From Pseudomonadota bacterium (GTDB lineage: Bacteria > Pseudomonadota > Gammaproteobacteria > Pseudomonadales > Oceanobacteraceae), in NCBI GenBank assembly GCA_030145845.1, contig JAIXHJ010000008.1, forward strand, positions 62,001 through 126,000: 64,000 nucleotides of DNA. The letters are read 5' to 3'. The position numbers and the translations under genes are program-made. The notes beneath the pieces are model-generated. The model did not search any database. It was given only the letters and a program-made list of their open reading frames with translations, and was not told the origin of the DNA. The stretch's first letter is position 1. Each line of letters opens with the position of its first letter. This document shows positions 26,246 to 35,370 of the stretch, piece by piece.

Positions 26246-27439
26246 ATGAAAGCCTGGAAACTGCCTGTCATCGCTGGTTTTATGGCGAGTGCTGGCGTCA
26301 ATGCCATGGAAACAGAAGGGGTTAATCTTGGCAGTGGAGTGACCCTGTTACCATCGGCAGAGTTGACCATATCGGATAACGATAATATTTACAGCCAATC
26401 GTCATCTGGTGAGGAGGTGAGCTCGACGATTACCCGGCTTACCCCAGCGGTTGGCGTTAAGGCAGATCTGGGCGCAACCGATCTTATGGCTCTTGCCCGT
26501 TTTGAGATGGGACAATACAGCCGGGATGATAATGATGATTATCTTGATCAGTTGTTTCAGGCGGGTATCACCTCTGAGCTGAATGCAAGAAATGAAATAG
26601 CGTTCTCTGTCCGTATAAACCAGGCACATGACGATCGAGGATCTGGTACCGCAGAAGGTGCCGCAGCTTTGTTGATTGAGGACCCGGATGAATATGATGA
26701 AACTGTATTCAATTTAAAATATGCGTATGGCTCAGAAATATCCTTATTCAATCTGGTAGGGTATGCCGAGCAATATGATAAGAAATATCAGAACAACCGT
26801 TTTCTGACATCCGACCGTGATCACGATAGAACGACAGCTGGAGCAAAACTTAAAGTACGTGTAAGCCCTGCGACTCATGCTGTTTTGCAGGCTTATGCGG
26901 CTGAAATTAATTACGACAGTGATTCATCCATCTATGCGGATGGTACGGAATACAGGTTGTTAGCCGGTGCCAGTTGGGATGTAACCGGAAAGACGACCGG
27001 TGAAGTAAAACTGGGTCTTGCTGATCGTGATTTTGAGGATGATGCCAAGGATTCAGATAGTCGTTTCAGTTGGGAAGCATCGATTCTCTACTCCGTACGT
27101 AGTTATTCTTTACTGACTTTGACCACTGCTCAGACAAACAACGAGACAAATGGTGCCGGTAGTTATATAGCATCTGATTACAGTGCTCTTGGCTGGAAGC
27201 ATGATTTTTCACCCTTTATTTCTCTCGTTCTGGATGTGTCATTGGCTAATGATGAATACGTTGATGATCCTGATGGCCGAAAAGATGAAACAGTGGCTTA
27301 TGGTCTTACTGGTATCTATAGCCCGGTTAAAAATATCGATGTCAAACTTGGCTATACATCAACGGAGCGTGATTCAAACATCTCTGGTCTCGACTACGAT
27401 AAGCACATAATCTCCCTTGGTGTTGAATTAGGTATATAG
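26246..27439 (+). CDS. Outer membrane beta-barrel protein (VpsM-like)
   Basis: A 397-residue protein with a short N-terminal signal (MKAWKLPVIAGFMASAGVNA) and a mature part rich in alternating beta strands with acidic loops (for example GVTLLPSAELTISDNDNIYS, FLTSDRDHDRTTAGAKLKV), ending with the aromatic-poor strand KHIISLGVELGI. It fits the outer membrane beta-barrel family found in VpsM-type loci, where the barrel accompanies export. It lies between the VanZ-like gene and the export protein. Its role as a secretion or anchoring porin is inferred from the gene order. No lipobox is seen. Confidence 0.82.
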   Translation: MKAWKLPVIAGFMASAGVNAMETEGVNLGSGVTLLPSAELTISDNDNIYSQSSSGEEVSSTITRLTPAVGVKADLGATDLMALARFEMGQYSRDDNDDYLDQLFQAGITSELNARNEIAFSVRINQAHDDRGSGTAEGAAALLIEDPDEYDETVFNLKYAYGSEISLFNLVGYAEQYDKKYQNNRFLTSDRDHDRTTAGAKLKVRVSPATHAVLQAYAAEINYDSDSSIYADGTEYRLLAGASWDVTGKTTGEVKLGLADRDFEDDAKDSDSRFSWEASILYSVRSYSLLTLTTAQTNNETNGAGSYIASDYSALGWKHDFSPFISLVLDVSLANDEYVDDPDGRKDETVAYGLTGIYSPVKNIDVKLGYTSTERDSNISGLDYDKHIISLGVELGI

Positions 27440-27450
27440 TATGACACAGG

Positions 27451-27484
27451 CAGGGCTGCTCTCATAAAGACCAGAGAGCTCCTG
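27451..27484 (+). other. Possible stem-loop between barrel and export genes
   Basis: CAGG...GCTCTC pairs with GAGAGC...CCTG around a ten-base loop, with a small internal bulge. It lacks a T-run, so it is not a classic terminator; it may modulate expression of the downstream genes or stabilise the upstream message. Confidence 0.35.
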
Positions 27485-27517
27485 TCCGAAATTGATTAAA
27501 AACCCGGAGATTAGCCG

Positions 27518-28066
27518 TTGTTCAAGATGTTTCACAGTATTCTGGTTCTGCCTTTATTACTGCTATCTTTTTTGTTGCTGGCTGAAGGGCAGCGCTATGA
27601 GATGGGTGCTGGCGACCTTATCAGTATTAATGTTTATGACGAAGATGACCTGAGTATTGAAGAGGTCCGTATTGGGCCATCCGGCACAATTTCCTACCCT
27701 TTGCTGGGTGATATCCAGGTTTCAGGATTAAGCCCTAAAGAGCTCGAAGATAAGCTGGTTTCAGGCCTTAGAGGGCCTTATCTGATCAAGCCGAGTGTTA
27801 CCGTTTCTGTTATTGAATATCGTCCTTTCTACGTGACCGGTGAAGTCAAAAAGCCGGGGAGTTATGCCTTCCACCCTGGCCTTACTGTGGATAAAGCAGT
27901 CTCCGTTGCCGGTGGTTTTACCGACAGAGCTTCAAAAGGTCGTATCTATGTTCTTCATGATGATAACGCTCAGCCATTGGAAGGTGAGGAAATAAGAGTT
28001 TCTGTTCAGTTATCGGACGTGGTTCAGCCCGGTGATGTCATTACGGTTGAGCAAAGTTTCTTTTGA
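27518..28066 (+). CDS. Polysaccharide export protein, Wza/VpsN type (short)
   Basis: A 182-residue periplasmic/outer membrane export protein. After a hydrophobic leader (FHSILVLPLLLLSFLLLA) come the poly_export segment QRYEMGAGDLISINVYDEDD, SGTISYPLLGDIQVSGLSP and an SLBB-type region RPFYVTGEVKKPGSYAFHPG. It is about half the length of Wza (379 residues) and has no lipobox cysteine, as in the shorter VpsN-like proteins. The start is TTG at 27518, with GGAGA seven bases upstream; the first ATG is nine bases further and less well placed. The Wzc-type kinase gene follows after three bases. Confidence 0.88.
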   Translation: MFKMFHSILVLPLLLLSFLLLAEGQRYEMGAGDLISINVYDEDDLSIEEVRIGPSGTISYPLLGDIQVSGLSPKELEDKLVSGLRGPYLIKPSVTVSVIEYRPFYVTGEVKKPGSYAFHPGLTVDKAVSVAGGFTDRASKGRIYVLHDDNAQPLEGEEIRVSVQLSDVVQPGDVITVEQSFF

Positions 28067-28069
28067 TGG

Positions 28070-30286
28070 ATGTTAATAATGGATGCCAGGACCCGGATGC
28101 AGTCAATGAGTAATACAGCGGTTGAAGTTATTGATCTGACCTATTACTGGCAGATCATCCGGCGCCACGGGAAGAAAATTATTGCACTAAGTGCCGTTGT
28201 AGGTTTGGTGGCTGCGTTGGTCTCTTTGGCGATGACACCCGTATTCAGGGGAAAATCAACACTGTTAATTGAATCACAGGAAGCAAAAGTTCTCTCTATC
28301 GAAGAGGTTTATGGCTTACCTTCTGCTTCTTCAGAGTATCTTCTGACCCAATTCGAGATTCTGAAGTCCCGTGAGCTGGCCAGGCGGGTTGTGATTGATC
28401 TTGGTTTAGTCGATAACCCGGAATTTAATCCTTATCACGAACTGAATAAGAAAAGTTTTTCTCTGAAAGGCATATTATTCGGAGAGGGCGAGGAACCTGC
28501 AAAGGAAGAGGTCCTGTCTGCGACTACCGATCGGTTCTGGAAATCGGTCACCATTGAGCCGATACGGAAGACTCAGCTGGTAAAATTGTCTGTTGACTCA
28601 GAAAGTCCAGAGATTGCTATGAAAGGCGCAAATGCCCTCGCCGATGCCTACATTGAAAGTCAGCTTGAAGCAAAGATTGGTCTGACGCAGAAAGCATCAG
28701 GTTGGTTATCCGGCCGACTGGGTGGCCTGAAAGAGCGATTGGATGAATCAGAAAAAAAACTTCAGGACTATCGCGAACAAAACAATATTGTCGATGTGGC
28801 GGGTGTCAGCACGCTGGTTGCCAAAGAAATCGACCAGATTACTCAGCGCCTGGTGGAGGCTAGGGCGAAAAGAATAGAGCTCGAGAGTGCTTATAATCAG
28901 TTGCATAACCTTGAAGATAAAAGTTACGAAAGCCTGAGTTCTTTACCTAATATTATTAATAATCCCCTTGTGGTTCGTTTGCGTGAGAGTGAAACATCCT
29001 CTGAACTGAAGGTTTCAGAGCTGAGTAAACGCTATGGTCCCCTTCACCCCAGGATGATTGCGGCCCAGTCTGATCTTGAAGCGGTCCGGGATTCTGTACA
29101 CAACCAGATGGGGCGGATAGCCAACAGTATTGAAAATGACTTCAATGTTGCCAGATCGAAAGAATCTTCACTGCAGAGCGCTTTGGAGGATGCAAAAAGC
29201 CGTGCCCGTCTGATCAACCGTACTGAATTTCAACTGAATGAATATCAGCGTGAAGTGGATGCTAACCGTGACCTGTATGAGGCTTTCTTTACCCGTATCC
29301 GTGAGACATCGGCAACAGGAGACCTTCAGACTGCAAACGCGCGTGTCATTGATCCGGCCGTGTTACCTAAATCTCCGGTAAAACCAAACAATAAGCTGAT
29401 TGTTTTATTAGCGCTTATTGGCAGTGCTATGTTTGGTATTGTGCTTGCCTTTCTGCTTGATGTACTTAATGCAACCATTAAAAACGCAGATGATGTTGAT
29501 CGTAAGCTTGGCGTATCATTGTTAGGCCTTCTGCCTCTTATTTCTTTTTCCACGAAAGAAAAGAAAGCTGCAGCAACAGAAGAAACGGACCGCCTGGTCC
29601 GCGCCTTTGCGGAAAATAAGGATTCAGGTTTCAGCGAAGCTTTCCGCACGTTACGTACCAGTCTGACTCTGGCTGGCCTTGAGCATCCGGCGAACGTTGT
29701 GCTGATTACTTCATCCGTGCCCGGTGAAGGAAAAACCACAACCTCTGCAAATCTTGCTGAGGCGTTTGGGCAGATGGAAAAAACTTTATTGATCGATGCC
29801 GATATGCGCCGCCCGACGGTTGCCCGTAAACTGGGGCTGACGGTTGGCAGTATGGGGCTCTCTTCTGCCGTTGCCTATCCGGATACGCTGGACGAGTGTA
29901 TTCATTCTGTTCCTGAGCTCGGTATTGATGTAATCCCTTCGGGTCCAGTGCCACCGAATCCGCTGGAGTTGCTGGCATCCAAAAACTTCCGTCACTTGCT
30001 GGAATCCCTGAAAACGCGCTATCAGCGCATAATTATTGATTCTGCTCCTATGCATGCGGTGAGCGATGCGCTGTATCTGTCGACCCTGACCGATGGCGTT
30101 GTCTATGTGGTTAAGGCGGATGCGACCAAAGATAAGTCCGTTAATGCCGGTATTCAGCGTCTGACTGAGTCAAATGCCAGGGTTCTTGGGGTGGTTCTGA
30201 ATCAGGTGAACGTCGAAAAAGAAGCCCGTTATGGCGGCCACTATACTCATTACAGTGGGGCCTATGCCTATTCCTCTGACAAGTAA
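28070..30286 (+). CDS. Wzc/VpsO-type chain-length regulator with tyrosine kinase domain
   Basis: A 738-residue inner membrane protein that couples polymer length control and export. The N-terminal Wzz domain starts at residue 20 (IDLTYYWQIIRRHGKKII) with transmembrane segment around 40-60. A long periplasmic coiled-coil segment (about 200-420) precedes the second transmembrane helix (about 440-465). The cytoplasmic BY-kinase domain has Walker A VPGEGKTT (Lys555), Walker A' LLIDADMRRP and Walker B RIIIDSAP. The C-terminus is a tyrosine cluster, RYGGHYTHYSGAYAY, the autophosphorylation tail. The gene is fused, as in proteobacterial Wzc. It abuts the export protein gene. Confidence 0.95.
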   Translation: MLIMDARTRMQSMSNTAVEVIDLTYYWQIIRRHGKKIIALSAVVGLVAALVSLAMTPVFRGKSTLLIESQEAKVLSIEEVYGLPSASSEYLLTQFEILKSRELARRVVIDLGLVDNPEFNPYHELNKKSFSLKGILFGEGEEPAKEEVLSATTDRFWKSVTIEPIRKTQLVKLSVDSESPEIAMKGANALADAYIESQLEAKIGLTQKASGWLSGRLGGLKERLDESEKKLQDYREQNNIVDVAGVSTLVAKEIDQITQRLVEARAKRIELESAYNQLHNLEDKSYESLSSLPNIINNPLVVRLRESETSSELKVSELSKRYGPLHPRMIAAQSDLEAVRDSVHNQMGRIANSIENDFNVARSKESSLQSALEDAKSRARLINRTEFQLNEYQREVDANRDLYEAFFTRIRETSATGDLQTANARVIDPAVLPKSPVKPNNKLIVLLALIGSAMFGIVLAFLLDVLNATIKNADDVDRKLGVSLLGLLPLISFSTKEKKAAATEETDRLVRAFAENKDSGFSEAFRTLRTSLTLAGLEHPANVVLITSSVPGEGKTTTSANLAEAFGQMEKTLLIDADMRRPTVARKLGLTVGSMGLSSAVAYPDTLDECIHSVPELGIDVIPSGPVPPNPLELLASKNFRHLLESLKTRYQRIIIDSAPMHAVSDALYLSTLTDGVVYVVKADATKDKSVNAGIQRLTESNARVLGVVLNQVNVEKEARYGGHYTHYSGAYAYSSDK

Positions 30287-30890
30287 ATTACTCAGAGTGG
30301 CCCGCTGGCTGTTGTGGATTCCGGCTCTGCTGGCAATGCATTATGGTCTGGTAGCCTCGCTGCTGGCCCTGGGCGCCTCGGGGCCGGTTAACACGCAGGA
30401 TAATGCCTGGCTGGTGCTGGCAGACCGGATTGCCTTCCGTAATCCGGACGTTGACGTAGCCATTGCCCGTTATGAAAGGGAAAGAGCGCTGATAACCGCG
30501 CCGGCTTTCCGCAACGATCACCTTCGGCAGGCACTTGTACGCTGGGACCGGGCAGCAGAAGCGCGACCTTTCTGGCCGTATTACCAGCTGGGAGCCCTGG
30601 ATGCTGTGGTTCTGCTGAATGCACCGGCAGAGGATATCCGTCAGCGTTTCAGTGCGATTGTCAGTCTGGCGCCGAATGAGCGTGGGCTGGACCGTGGTTT
30701 GCTGGAGCTCGCTTTGTTCAGCTGGCATAAGCTGACAACTATGCAGCAGGAATGGGTGCTTGAACGTATCCCCCGCACGACCTATGCAACCCGCCGCTTC
30801 CTGTTCGGTGTTGCTGATCAGCTCCACCTTAAGCCACTGCTCTGTGCCCGCCTGCCGTGGACACAGGTGAAGAACTTCTGCCGCGGTTGA
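30264..30890 (+). CDS. VpsP-like polysaccharide locus protein
   Basis: A 208-residue protein with an N-terminal membrane segment (LLWIPALLAMHYGLVASLL) and a helical periplasmic or cytoplasmic remainder that I cannot assign to a catalytic family. Position and character match VpsP-type proteins located just after the VpsO/Wzc gene. The start MPIPLTSK overlaps the Wzc gene by 23 bases; a longer frame begins earlier inside it. The gene is distinctly more GC-rich than its upstream neighbours. Tetratricopeptide-like helical pairs (ALVRWDRAAEARPFWPYYQL) may be present. Weakly supported assignment. Confidence 0.6.
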   Translation: MPIPLTSKLLRVARWLLWIPALLAMHYGLVASLLALGASGPVNTQDNAWLVLADRIAFRNPDVDVAIARYERERALITAPAFRNDHLRQALVRWDRAAEARPFWPYYQLGALDAVVLLNAPAEDIRQRFSAIVSLAPNERGLDRGLLELALFSWHKLTTMQQEWVLERIPRTTYATRRFLFGVADQLHLKPLLCARLPWTQVKNFCRG

Positions 30891-31097
30891 GCCGCTTCCT
30901 GCATTTTCTGTCGTTTCCGCCAGGCCATCATTATCGCTTCTTTCAATAGATAAATAGAATCAGACTGAGAGATATAAGAAATTTTAACAATGGGTTCTGT
31001 TCGCGTTTAATTCTCCTGCACACACAAGAAAGCCAGGGGTTACCCACCCCGGCGCTAATTTATAAAGGGCCACAAGCCCGTACAGCAGGATAATGTT

Positions 31098-31337
31098 ATG
31101 AGCAACAGCATACCGAAGGCGGCCATTGCCGTGTCGTTGGTTATTTTTTCTATCGGAGTCATTGCCTCACCGGATGTGTGGAGCAAACGGGTGGCGGAAG
31201 CCCGCGGCGCAAACAGTCCCAGTGAAACCACGCCGGCTTATGCCTCCGGCATGAACAAATACCATTTCTTCCGCAAGGCTTCACCGGAAAAGCCGATTCC
31301 GGGAGTGGTCAATAAAGATGCTTATACCCGCCGCTGA
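31098..31337 (+). CDS. Small exported or membrane-anchored protein
   Basis: A 79-residue protein with a hydrophobic N-terminal segment (AAIAVSLVIFSIGVIASPDV) and a polar remainder rich in Pro/Lys (KASPEKPIPGVVNK). CAGCAGGATAATGTT upstream provides a possible ribosome site. I do not recognise it. It follows the polysaccharide export module by 207 bases and could be a late accessory of that locus, or independent. The small size makes the call less certain than the neighbouring genes. Confidence 0.55.
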   Translation: MSNSIPKAAIAVSLVIFSIGVIASPDVWSKRVAEARGANSPSETTPAYASGMNKYHFFRKASPEKPIPGVVNKDAYTRR

Positions 31338-31376
31338 AGCTGGCAGGTAGTCCGGCCCGGCAGCGGGCCGGCAACA

Positions 31377-32726
31377 TCAGGCGCTGAACAGAACCCGGGC
31401 AGCGGCTGTATGGCGGGCCATCAGTGCCTGCAGGTCACCACCAAGCCATTCCTTGTTTCTGACTTTCCACTCGCCGTGAATCATCACTGCATCCGCACGG
31501 CTGGCTCCGCACAGCACCAGCGCACCTAGCGGGTCATGGGCGCCGCTGAAACGCGGTTCATCCAGTTTAAAGAAGGCGATGTCTGCTTTTTTACCCACTG
31601 CCAGCTCACCGATATCATCACGACGCAGTACCTGAGCTGAGCCTTTGGTGGCCAGTGTCAGTGCATCCAGATGGGTAAACTCGTCAGCCTGATAGCGCAG
31701 ACGCTGAATCAGCAGTGCCTGACGGATTTCCTGCATCAGATTGCTGTGGTCATTGGAGGCGCTGCCGTCAACACCGAGCCCCACGGGGCAGCCAGCTTCG
31801 CGCAGCTCTTTCACCCGGCAGATGCCGGAAGCCAGCACCATATTGGAAGACGGGCAGTGGCAGATGGCGGTTCCGGCCTCACCCAGCCGCTGCACTTCTT
31901 CATCATTGAAGTGAATGCCGTGTGCCAGCCAGGTGCGGTCATGCAGCCAGCCGACGGTATCCAGGTAATCCAGCGGCCGCTGGCCAAACATTTTCAGGCA
32001 GAAATTATTCTCGTCTTCTGTTTCTGCCAGATGCGTATGCAGGCTCACCTGATAGCGTTCAGCCAGCTCGGCGCTGGCCTGCATAATGTCCTGAGTGACG
32101 GAAAAGGGTGAGCAGGGGGCCAGTGCCACTTCGAGCAGGCCTTTCTCATCCTGCCGGTGCCAGGTGTTAATCAGGCGCTCACTGTCGGCCAGAATTTCTG
32201 TCTCGGTCTGTACCACAGAGCGCGGTGGCAGGCCGCCATCGTCCACACTCAGACTCATGGAGCCGCGCGTCAGAGTGGCACGCATGCCCAGCCTCAGTGC
32301 GGTTTCTGCCTGTACATCAATGGCGTTTTCCAGCCCTGCCGGGAACAGATAATGGTGGTCTGCTACCGTGGTGCAGCCGGACAGCAGCAGCTCGACCATG
32401 GCCAGCTCAGTAGCCAGTGCATGTTGCTGTGAGGTCAGTCCGGCCCAGATCGGATACAGGGTCTGCAGCCAGGGAAACAGGCGCTTGTTCATTGCGGGCG
32501 GACAGGCCCGGGTAAGCGTCTGATAGAAATGATGGTGAGTATTTACTAAGCCGGGAAGTACCACATGCTCAGAGGCATCAAAGGTTTCGTCAACCTGCGT
32601 GGCCGGACTCTGACCGCTTGCGAGCAGCTCAGTGATGATGCCGTCGGTAATCACGAGGCCGCCACTGGCGTCGGCCTGGTTGGCACTGAAAATGGCTTTG
32701 GGGTGTTTGATCCAGATGGTTGTCAT
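31377..32726 (-). CDS. 8-oxoguanine deaminase/amidohydrolase
   Basis: A 449-residue amidohydrolase-superfamily deaminase that removes the amino group from 8-oxoguanine (giving uric acid) or a related purine. The N-terminal metal pair is in LPGLVNTHHHFYQTLTRACP (His64, His66), followed by TTVADHHYLFP, the HTHLAETEDEN metal histidine segment (around residue 230), and GLGVDGSASNDHSNLMQEIR with the catalytic Asp. The extended MNKRLFPWLQTLYPIWAGL segment is typical of the 8-oxoguanine deaminase subgroup. The product urate fits the downstream purine-degradation operon. It is leftward and on its own. Confidence 0.87.
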   Translation of the reverse strand: MTTIWIKHPKAIFSANQADASGGLVITDGIITELLASGQSPATQVDETFDASEHVVLPGLVNTHHHFYQTLTRACPPAMNKRLFPWLQTLYPIWAGLTSQQHALATELAMVELLLSGCTTVADHHYLFPAGLENAIDVQAETALRLGMRATLTRGSMSLSVDDGGLPPRSVVQTETEILADSERLINTWHRQDEKGLLEVALAPCSPFSVTQDIMQASAELAERYQVSLHTHLAETEDENNFCLKMFGQRPLDYLDTVGWLHDRTWLAHGIHFNDEEVQRLGEAGTAICHCPSSNMVLASGICRVKELREAGCPVGLGVDGSASNDHSNLMQEIRQALLIQRLRYQADEFTHLDALTLATKGSAQVLRRDDIGELAVGKKADIAFFKLDEPRFSGAHDPLGALVLCGASRADAVMIHGEWKVRNKEWLGGDLQALMARHTAAARVLFSA

Positions 32727-32983
32727 GGGGAATCTCCGGTCGTTGCCTGTGCCGGTGGAGGTGACAACCTGTCAGACCAACACCCGCTGTTCAGCTGGCG
32801 CACGTGCGCCGGCCAGCAGTGACTGAGTGTTAATCTGCCGGGGCTGATCATAGCAGTCTTTAGCGTGTTCTGGCATAGCGGCATAGACTGAAAGATCATT
32901 TTTTCCCTTCGCCAGAAAATAACCCAGTCACCTGCTATGGTTTTTTCATCTGGCCATGGTGCAGGTGCACCACAGGAGAGGGT

Positions 32984-34603
32984 ATGGCGAAACAGTCGTG
33001 GCGGGGAGCGCTGGGAAGACGGTTGCTGTTACAGCTGCTGCTGTTCAGTGGTGGCCTGACCCTGTTGATGACCGCTGTGGTGCTGTGGAGTGATTACCGC
33101 AAGGAGCTGGGCCTGCGCGACAGCGCAGTCTATCAGATTGAACACGGGTACCTGCCGTCGCTGGCCCAGAGTCTGTGGAAATACGATGATCAGCAGATTC
33201 TGTCGCAACTGGATGGCATTCTGAATTTTCCCTTTGTGGTCTGTGCCGCTGTGGACAGCGGGGAAAGTCTGCGCCTGCAGCGCGGCGAGGCTGGCCAGGG
33301 GCCTGACTTTGCCGATTACCGGTTTCCGCTGCTGTACCGGCAGGGGGAGCGTGAATACAGTCTCGGCGAGCTGCGGGTCACGCTCGATAACCGGCTGATC
33401 TACGAAAATGTCTATGAGCGCACGATGGTAATACTGGCTTCCCAGTTTATCCGTGCGCTGCTGATTTCTGCCTTTATTCTGCTGCTGGTTAACCGTCTGA
33501 TCACCCGCCATCTGCGCCGGATGGCGACCTGGGCGGACGGGAGTGATATGCACGAATCGCTCGCCCTGGCGCGTCCGCAGGCCAACGATGAGCTGGAGCG
33601 GGTGACGCAGGCGATTAACTACATGCGGCGCCAGATTCTGCGTGCCATGGAGCAGCGCGACGATGCTCTGCAGGAGCTCGGTGAAGTGAATGCCGGGCTG
33701 GAACGGCGCATTGATCAACGCACGGTCGAGTTGAGTCAGGCGGTGACTGAACTGAATACTATGCTGGCAGAATTGAAAGACACCCAGCAGCAGCTGGTGG
33801 AGTCGGAAAAAATGGCGCAGTTGGGAGGGCTGGTGGCGGGAGTGGCTCATGAACTCAATACCCCACTGGGTATCTGTGTGACGGCGCGCAGTTATATTGA
33901 GGATTCTCTCGCGCTGATCCGTGAGCGGATGAAAGATGGCACACTGGACCGCCGTTCTTTTTCAGAGCTGCTCAACAGCATCACCGAAGGGCTGATGATG
34001 ATTGATGAAAACCTTAACCGTTCCCACCGTCTGGTGCGCACGTTCAAATCGCTGGCGGTCGACAGAACCAGTGATTACCGCTCGGAATTCAGTCTCAGGG
34101 AGCTATTACAGGATGTCAGTGGAGGCGGTGACAGTTTTGATATCGATGGTTCGGAGTGTGTCATCAGCACCAGCGCACCGGCTGAGCTGAAGGCGCTCAG
34201 TTGCCGCAATACCCTGCACACCATACTGGGCGCCCTGATCGGTAACAGCATCGATCATGGTTATCCACAGGGCGGGGATATCCATATACAGATCACCGTG
34301 ACGGCGGATCAGGCATTGAACCAGATGACCATCGATTACCGCGACGATGGTGCCGGTATTGCGCCGGAAGTGCGCGAGCATATTTTCGAACCCTTCTTCA
34401 CCACCGGCCGTCAGCGCGGCAAAACCGGGCTGGGCATGCACCTGGTGTATAACCTGGTGACGCATATCCTGGCCGGGGATATCCGGGTGATGGCAAGTGA
34501 TGAGGGAGCCTGGATGCAGATGGTAATACCGCTGGATCTGAACCTGCATGACGTACAGCGGCAGAGCCGCAATCTGAAGCTGGTGGCAGGAGGCCACCAG
34601 TAG
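32984..34603 (+). CDS. Sensor histidine kinase, orphan
   Basis: A 539-residue membrane sensor kinase. Two transmembrane segments (about residues 12-34 and 150-168) bracket a roughly 115-residue periplasmic sensor; then a HAMP-like linker, a coiled coil (about 215-275), the H-box AGVAHELNTPLG with phospho-acceptor His289, and an HATPase region with GNSIDHGYP, YRDDGAGIA, IFEPFFTTGR and GKTGLGMHLVYNL. The periplasmic part is not assigned. No response regulator gene lies nearby, so its partner is encoded elsewhere. A GGAGAGGGT ribosome site precedes the ATG. It neighbours the purine genes, but a link to purine sensing is untested. Confidence 0.92.
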   Translation: MAKQSWRGALGRRLLLQLLLFSGGLTLLMTAVVLWSDYRKELGLRDSAVYQIEHGYLPSLAQSLWKYDDQQILSQLDGILNFPFVVCAAVDSGESLRLQRGEAGQGPDFADYRFPLLYRQGEREYSLGELRVTLDNRLIYENVYERTMVILASQFIRALLISAFILLLVNRLITRHLRRMATWADGSDMHESLALARPQANDELERVTQAINYMRRQILRAMEQRDDALQELGEVNAGLERRIDQRTVELSQAVTELNTMLAELKDTQQQLVESEKMAQLGGLVAGVAHELNTPLGICVTARSYIEDSLALIRERMKDGTLDRRSFSELLNSITEGLMMIDENLNRSHRLVRTFKSLAVDRTSDYRSEFSLRELLQDVSGGGDSFDIDGSECVISTSAPAELKALSCRNTLHTILGALIGNSIDHGYPQGGDIHIQITVTADQALNQMTIDYRDDGAGIAPEVREHIFEPFFTTGRQRGKTGLGMHLVYNLVTHILAGDIRVMASDEGAWMQMVIPLDLNLHDVQRQSRNLKLVAGGHQ

Positions 34604-34612
34604 CACCCGGCT

Positions 34613-35245
34613 TCAGTCTTTTTTCAGGCCACAGCCGGTCAGAATCAGATCGGCGAGGAAGTCGCCGATACGGACGATATCTTCTTCTTCGTACTTACGC
34701 TTGTTGGTTACTTCCAGTACCTGGGTTTCAAAGTCAGCGTAGTGCTGAGTGGAAGACCAGATCAGGAAAATCAGATGGGTCGGATCCACCGGACGCATTT
34801 TACCCTGATCGATCCAGGTCTGGAAAATAGCGGTTTTCTCTTTGACCCACTGGCGCATATCCACACTGATATGGTCTTTCAGATAGGGAGCGCCCTGAAT
34901 AATCTCCATCGCGAAAATTTTGGAAGCATTCGGATGGGTGTAAGACAGGCGCACCTTGGTGCGGATAAAGCGTTCCAGAACCGTTGCCGGATCACTGTCC
35001 GGGGAAATTTCGGCCAGTTCTTCATTCCATACCGTCAGTACGTTCTGCAGCAGAGTACGGTACAGGTTGGCTTTGTTCTTGAAATAATAGTGAATATTGG
35101 CTTTGGGCACGCCGGCGCGATCGGCAATTGCCTGCATGCTGGTGCCTTTGAAACCATGTAATACAAATTCCTGCTCAGCGGCCGAGAGGATATTCTCGTT
35201 GTTGCGTTCGCGGATTTTGCCTGTTTTATACTTCTGTGTGCTCAT
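34613..35245 (-). CDS. RutR-type TetR regulator
   Basis: A 210-residue TetR regulator. The HTH is ILSAAEQEFVLHGFKGTSMQ and AIADRAGVPKANIHYYFKNK (residues ~18-60). The C-terminal domain closely tracks E. coli RutR, the pyrimidine-utilisation regulator, with SYTHPNASKIFAMEIIQGAP and the strongly family-specific DPTHLIFLIWSSTQHYADFE. RutR senses uracil or thymine and binds TTGACCA-NN-TGGTCAA-like sites. Two similar sites lie between 39882 and 39975, upstream of the transporter and xdhA operons, so I infer it controls this purine island. Its own promoter region shows no such site. Confidence 0.9.
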   Translation of the reverse strand: MSTQKYKTGKIRERNNENILSAAEQEFVLHGFKGTSMQAIADRAGVPKANIHYYFKNKANLYRTLLQNVLTVWNEELAEISPDSDPATVLERFIRTKVRLSYTHPNASKIFAMEIIQGAPYLKDHISVDMRQWVKEKTAIFQTWIDQGKMRPVDPTHLIFLIWSSTQHYADFETQVLEVTNKRKYEEEDIVRIGDFLADLILTGCGLKKD

Positions 35246-35330
35246 CGTATTTCCAGCCAGTTATCAAGCCGGTAATCCGGCGCCAGCGGATGGGGGCGCC
35301 AATCATAACATAGTGGGGAGTTGCGGGGAC

Positions 35331-35357
35331 AAAAAAGGGAGCCGAGGCTCCCTTTTT
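35331..35357 (-). terminator. Rho-independent terminator
   Basis: GGGAGC-CGAG-GCTCCC flanked by A6 and T5, so it can act on both strands. It ends the Tsx-like gene 14 bases downstream of its stop and faces the RutR-like gene's promoter. Confidence 0.85.
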
Positions 35358-35370
35358 CAGGTTTATGCAA

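Noticed and set aside
32762-32774. TGACA-ACC-TGTCA dyad near the 8-oxoguanine deaminase start
   Set aside because: Short, unlike the RutR consensus in the central bases and not repeated; too weak to call an operator.
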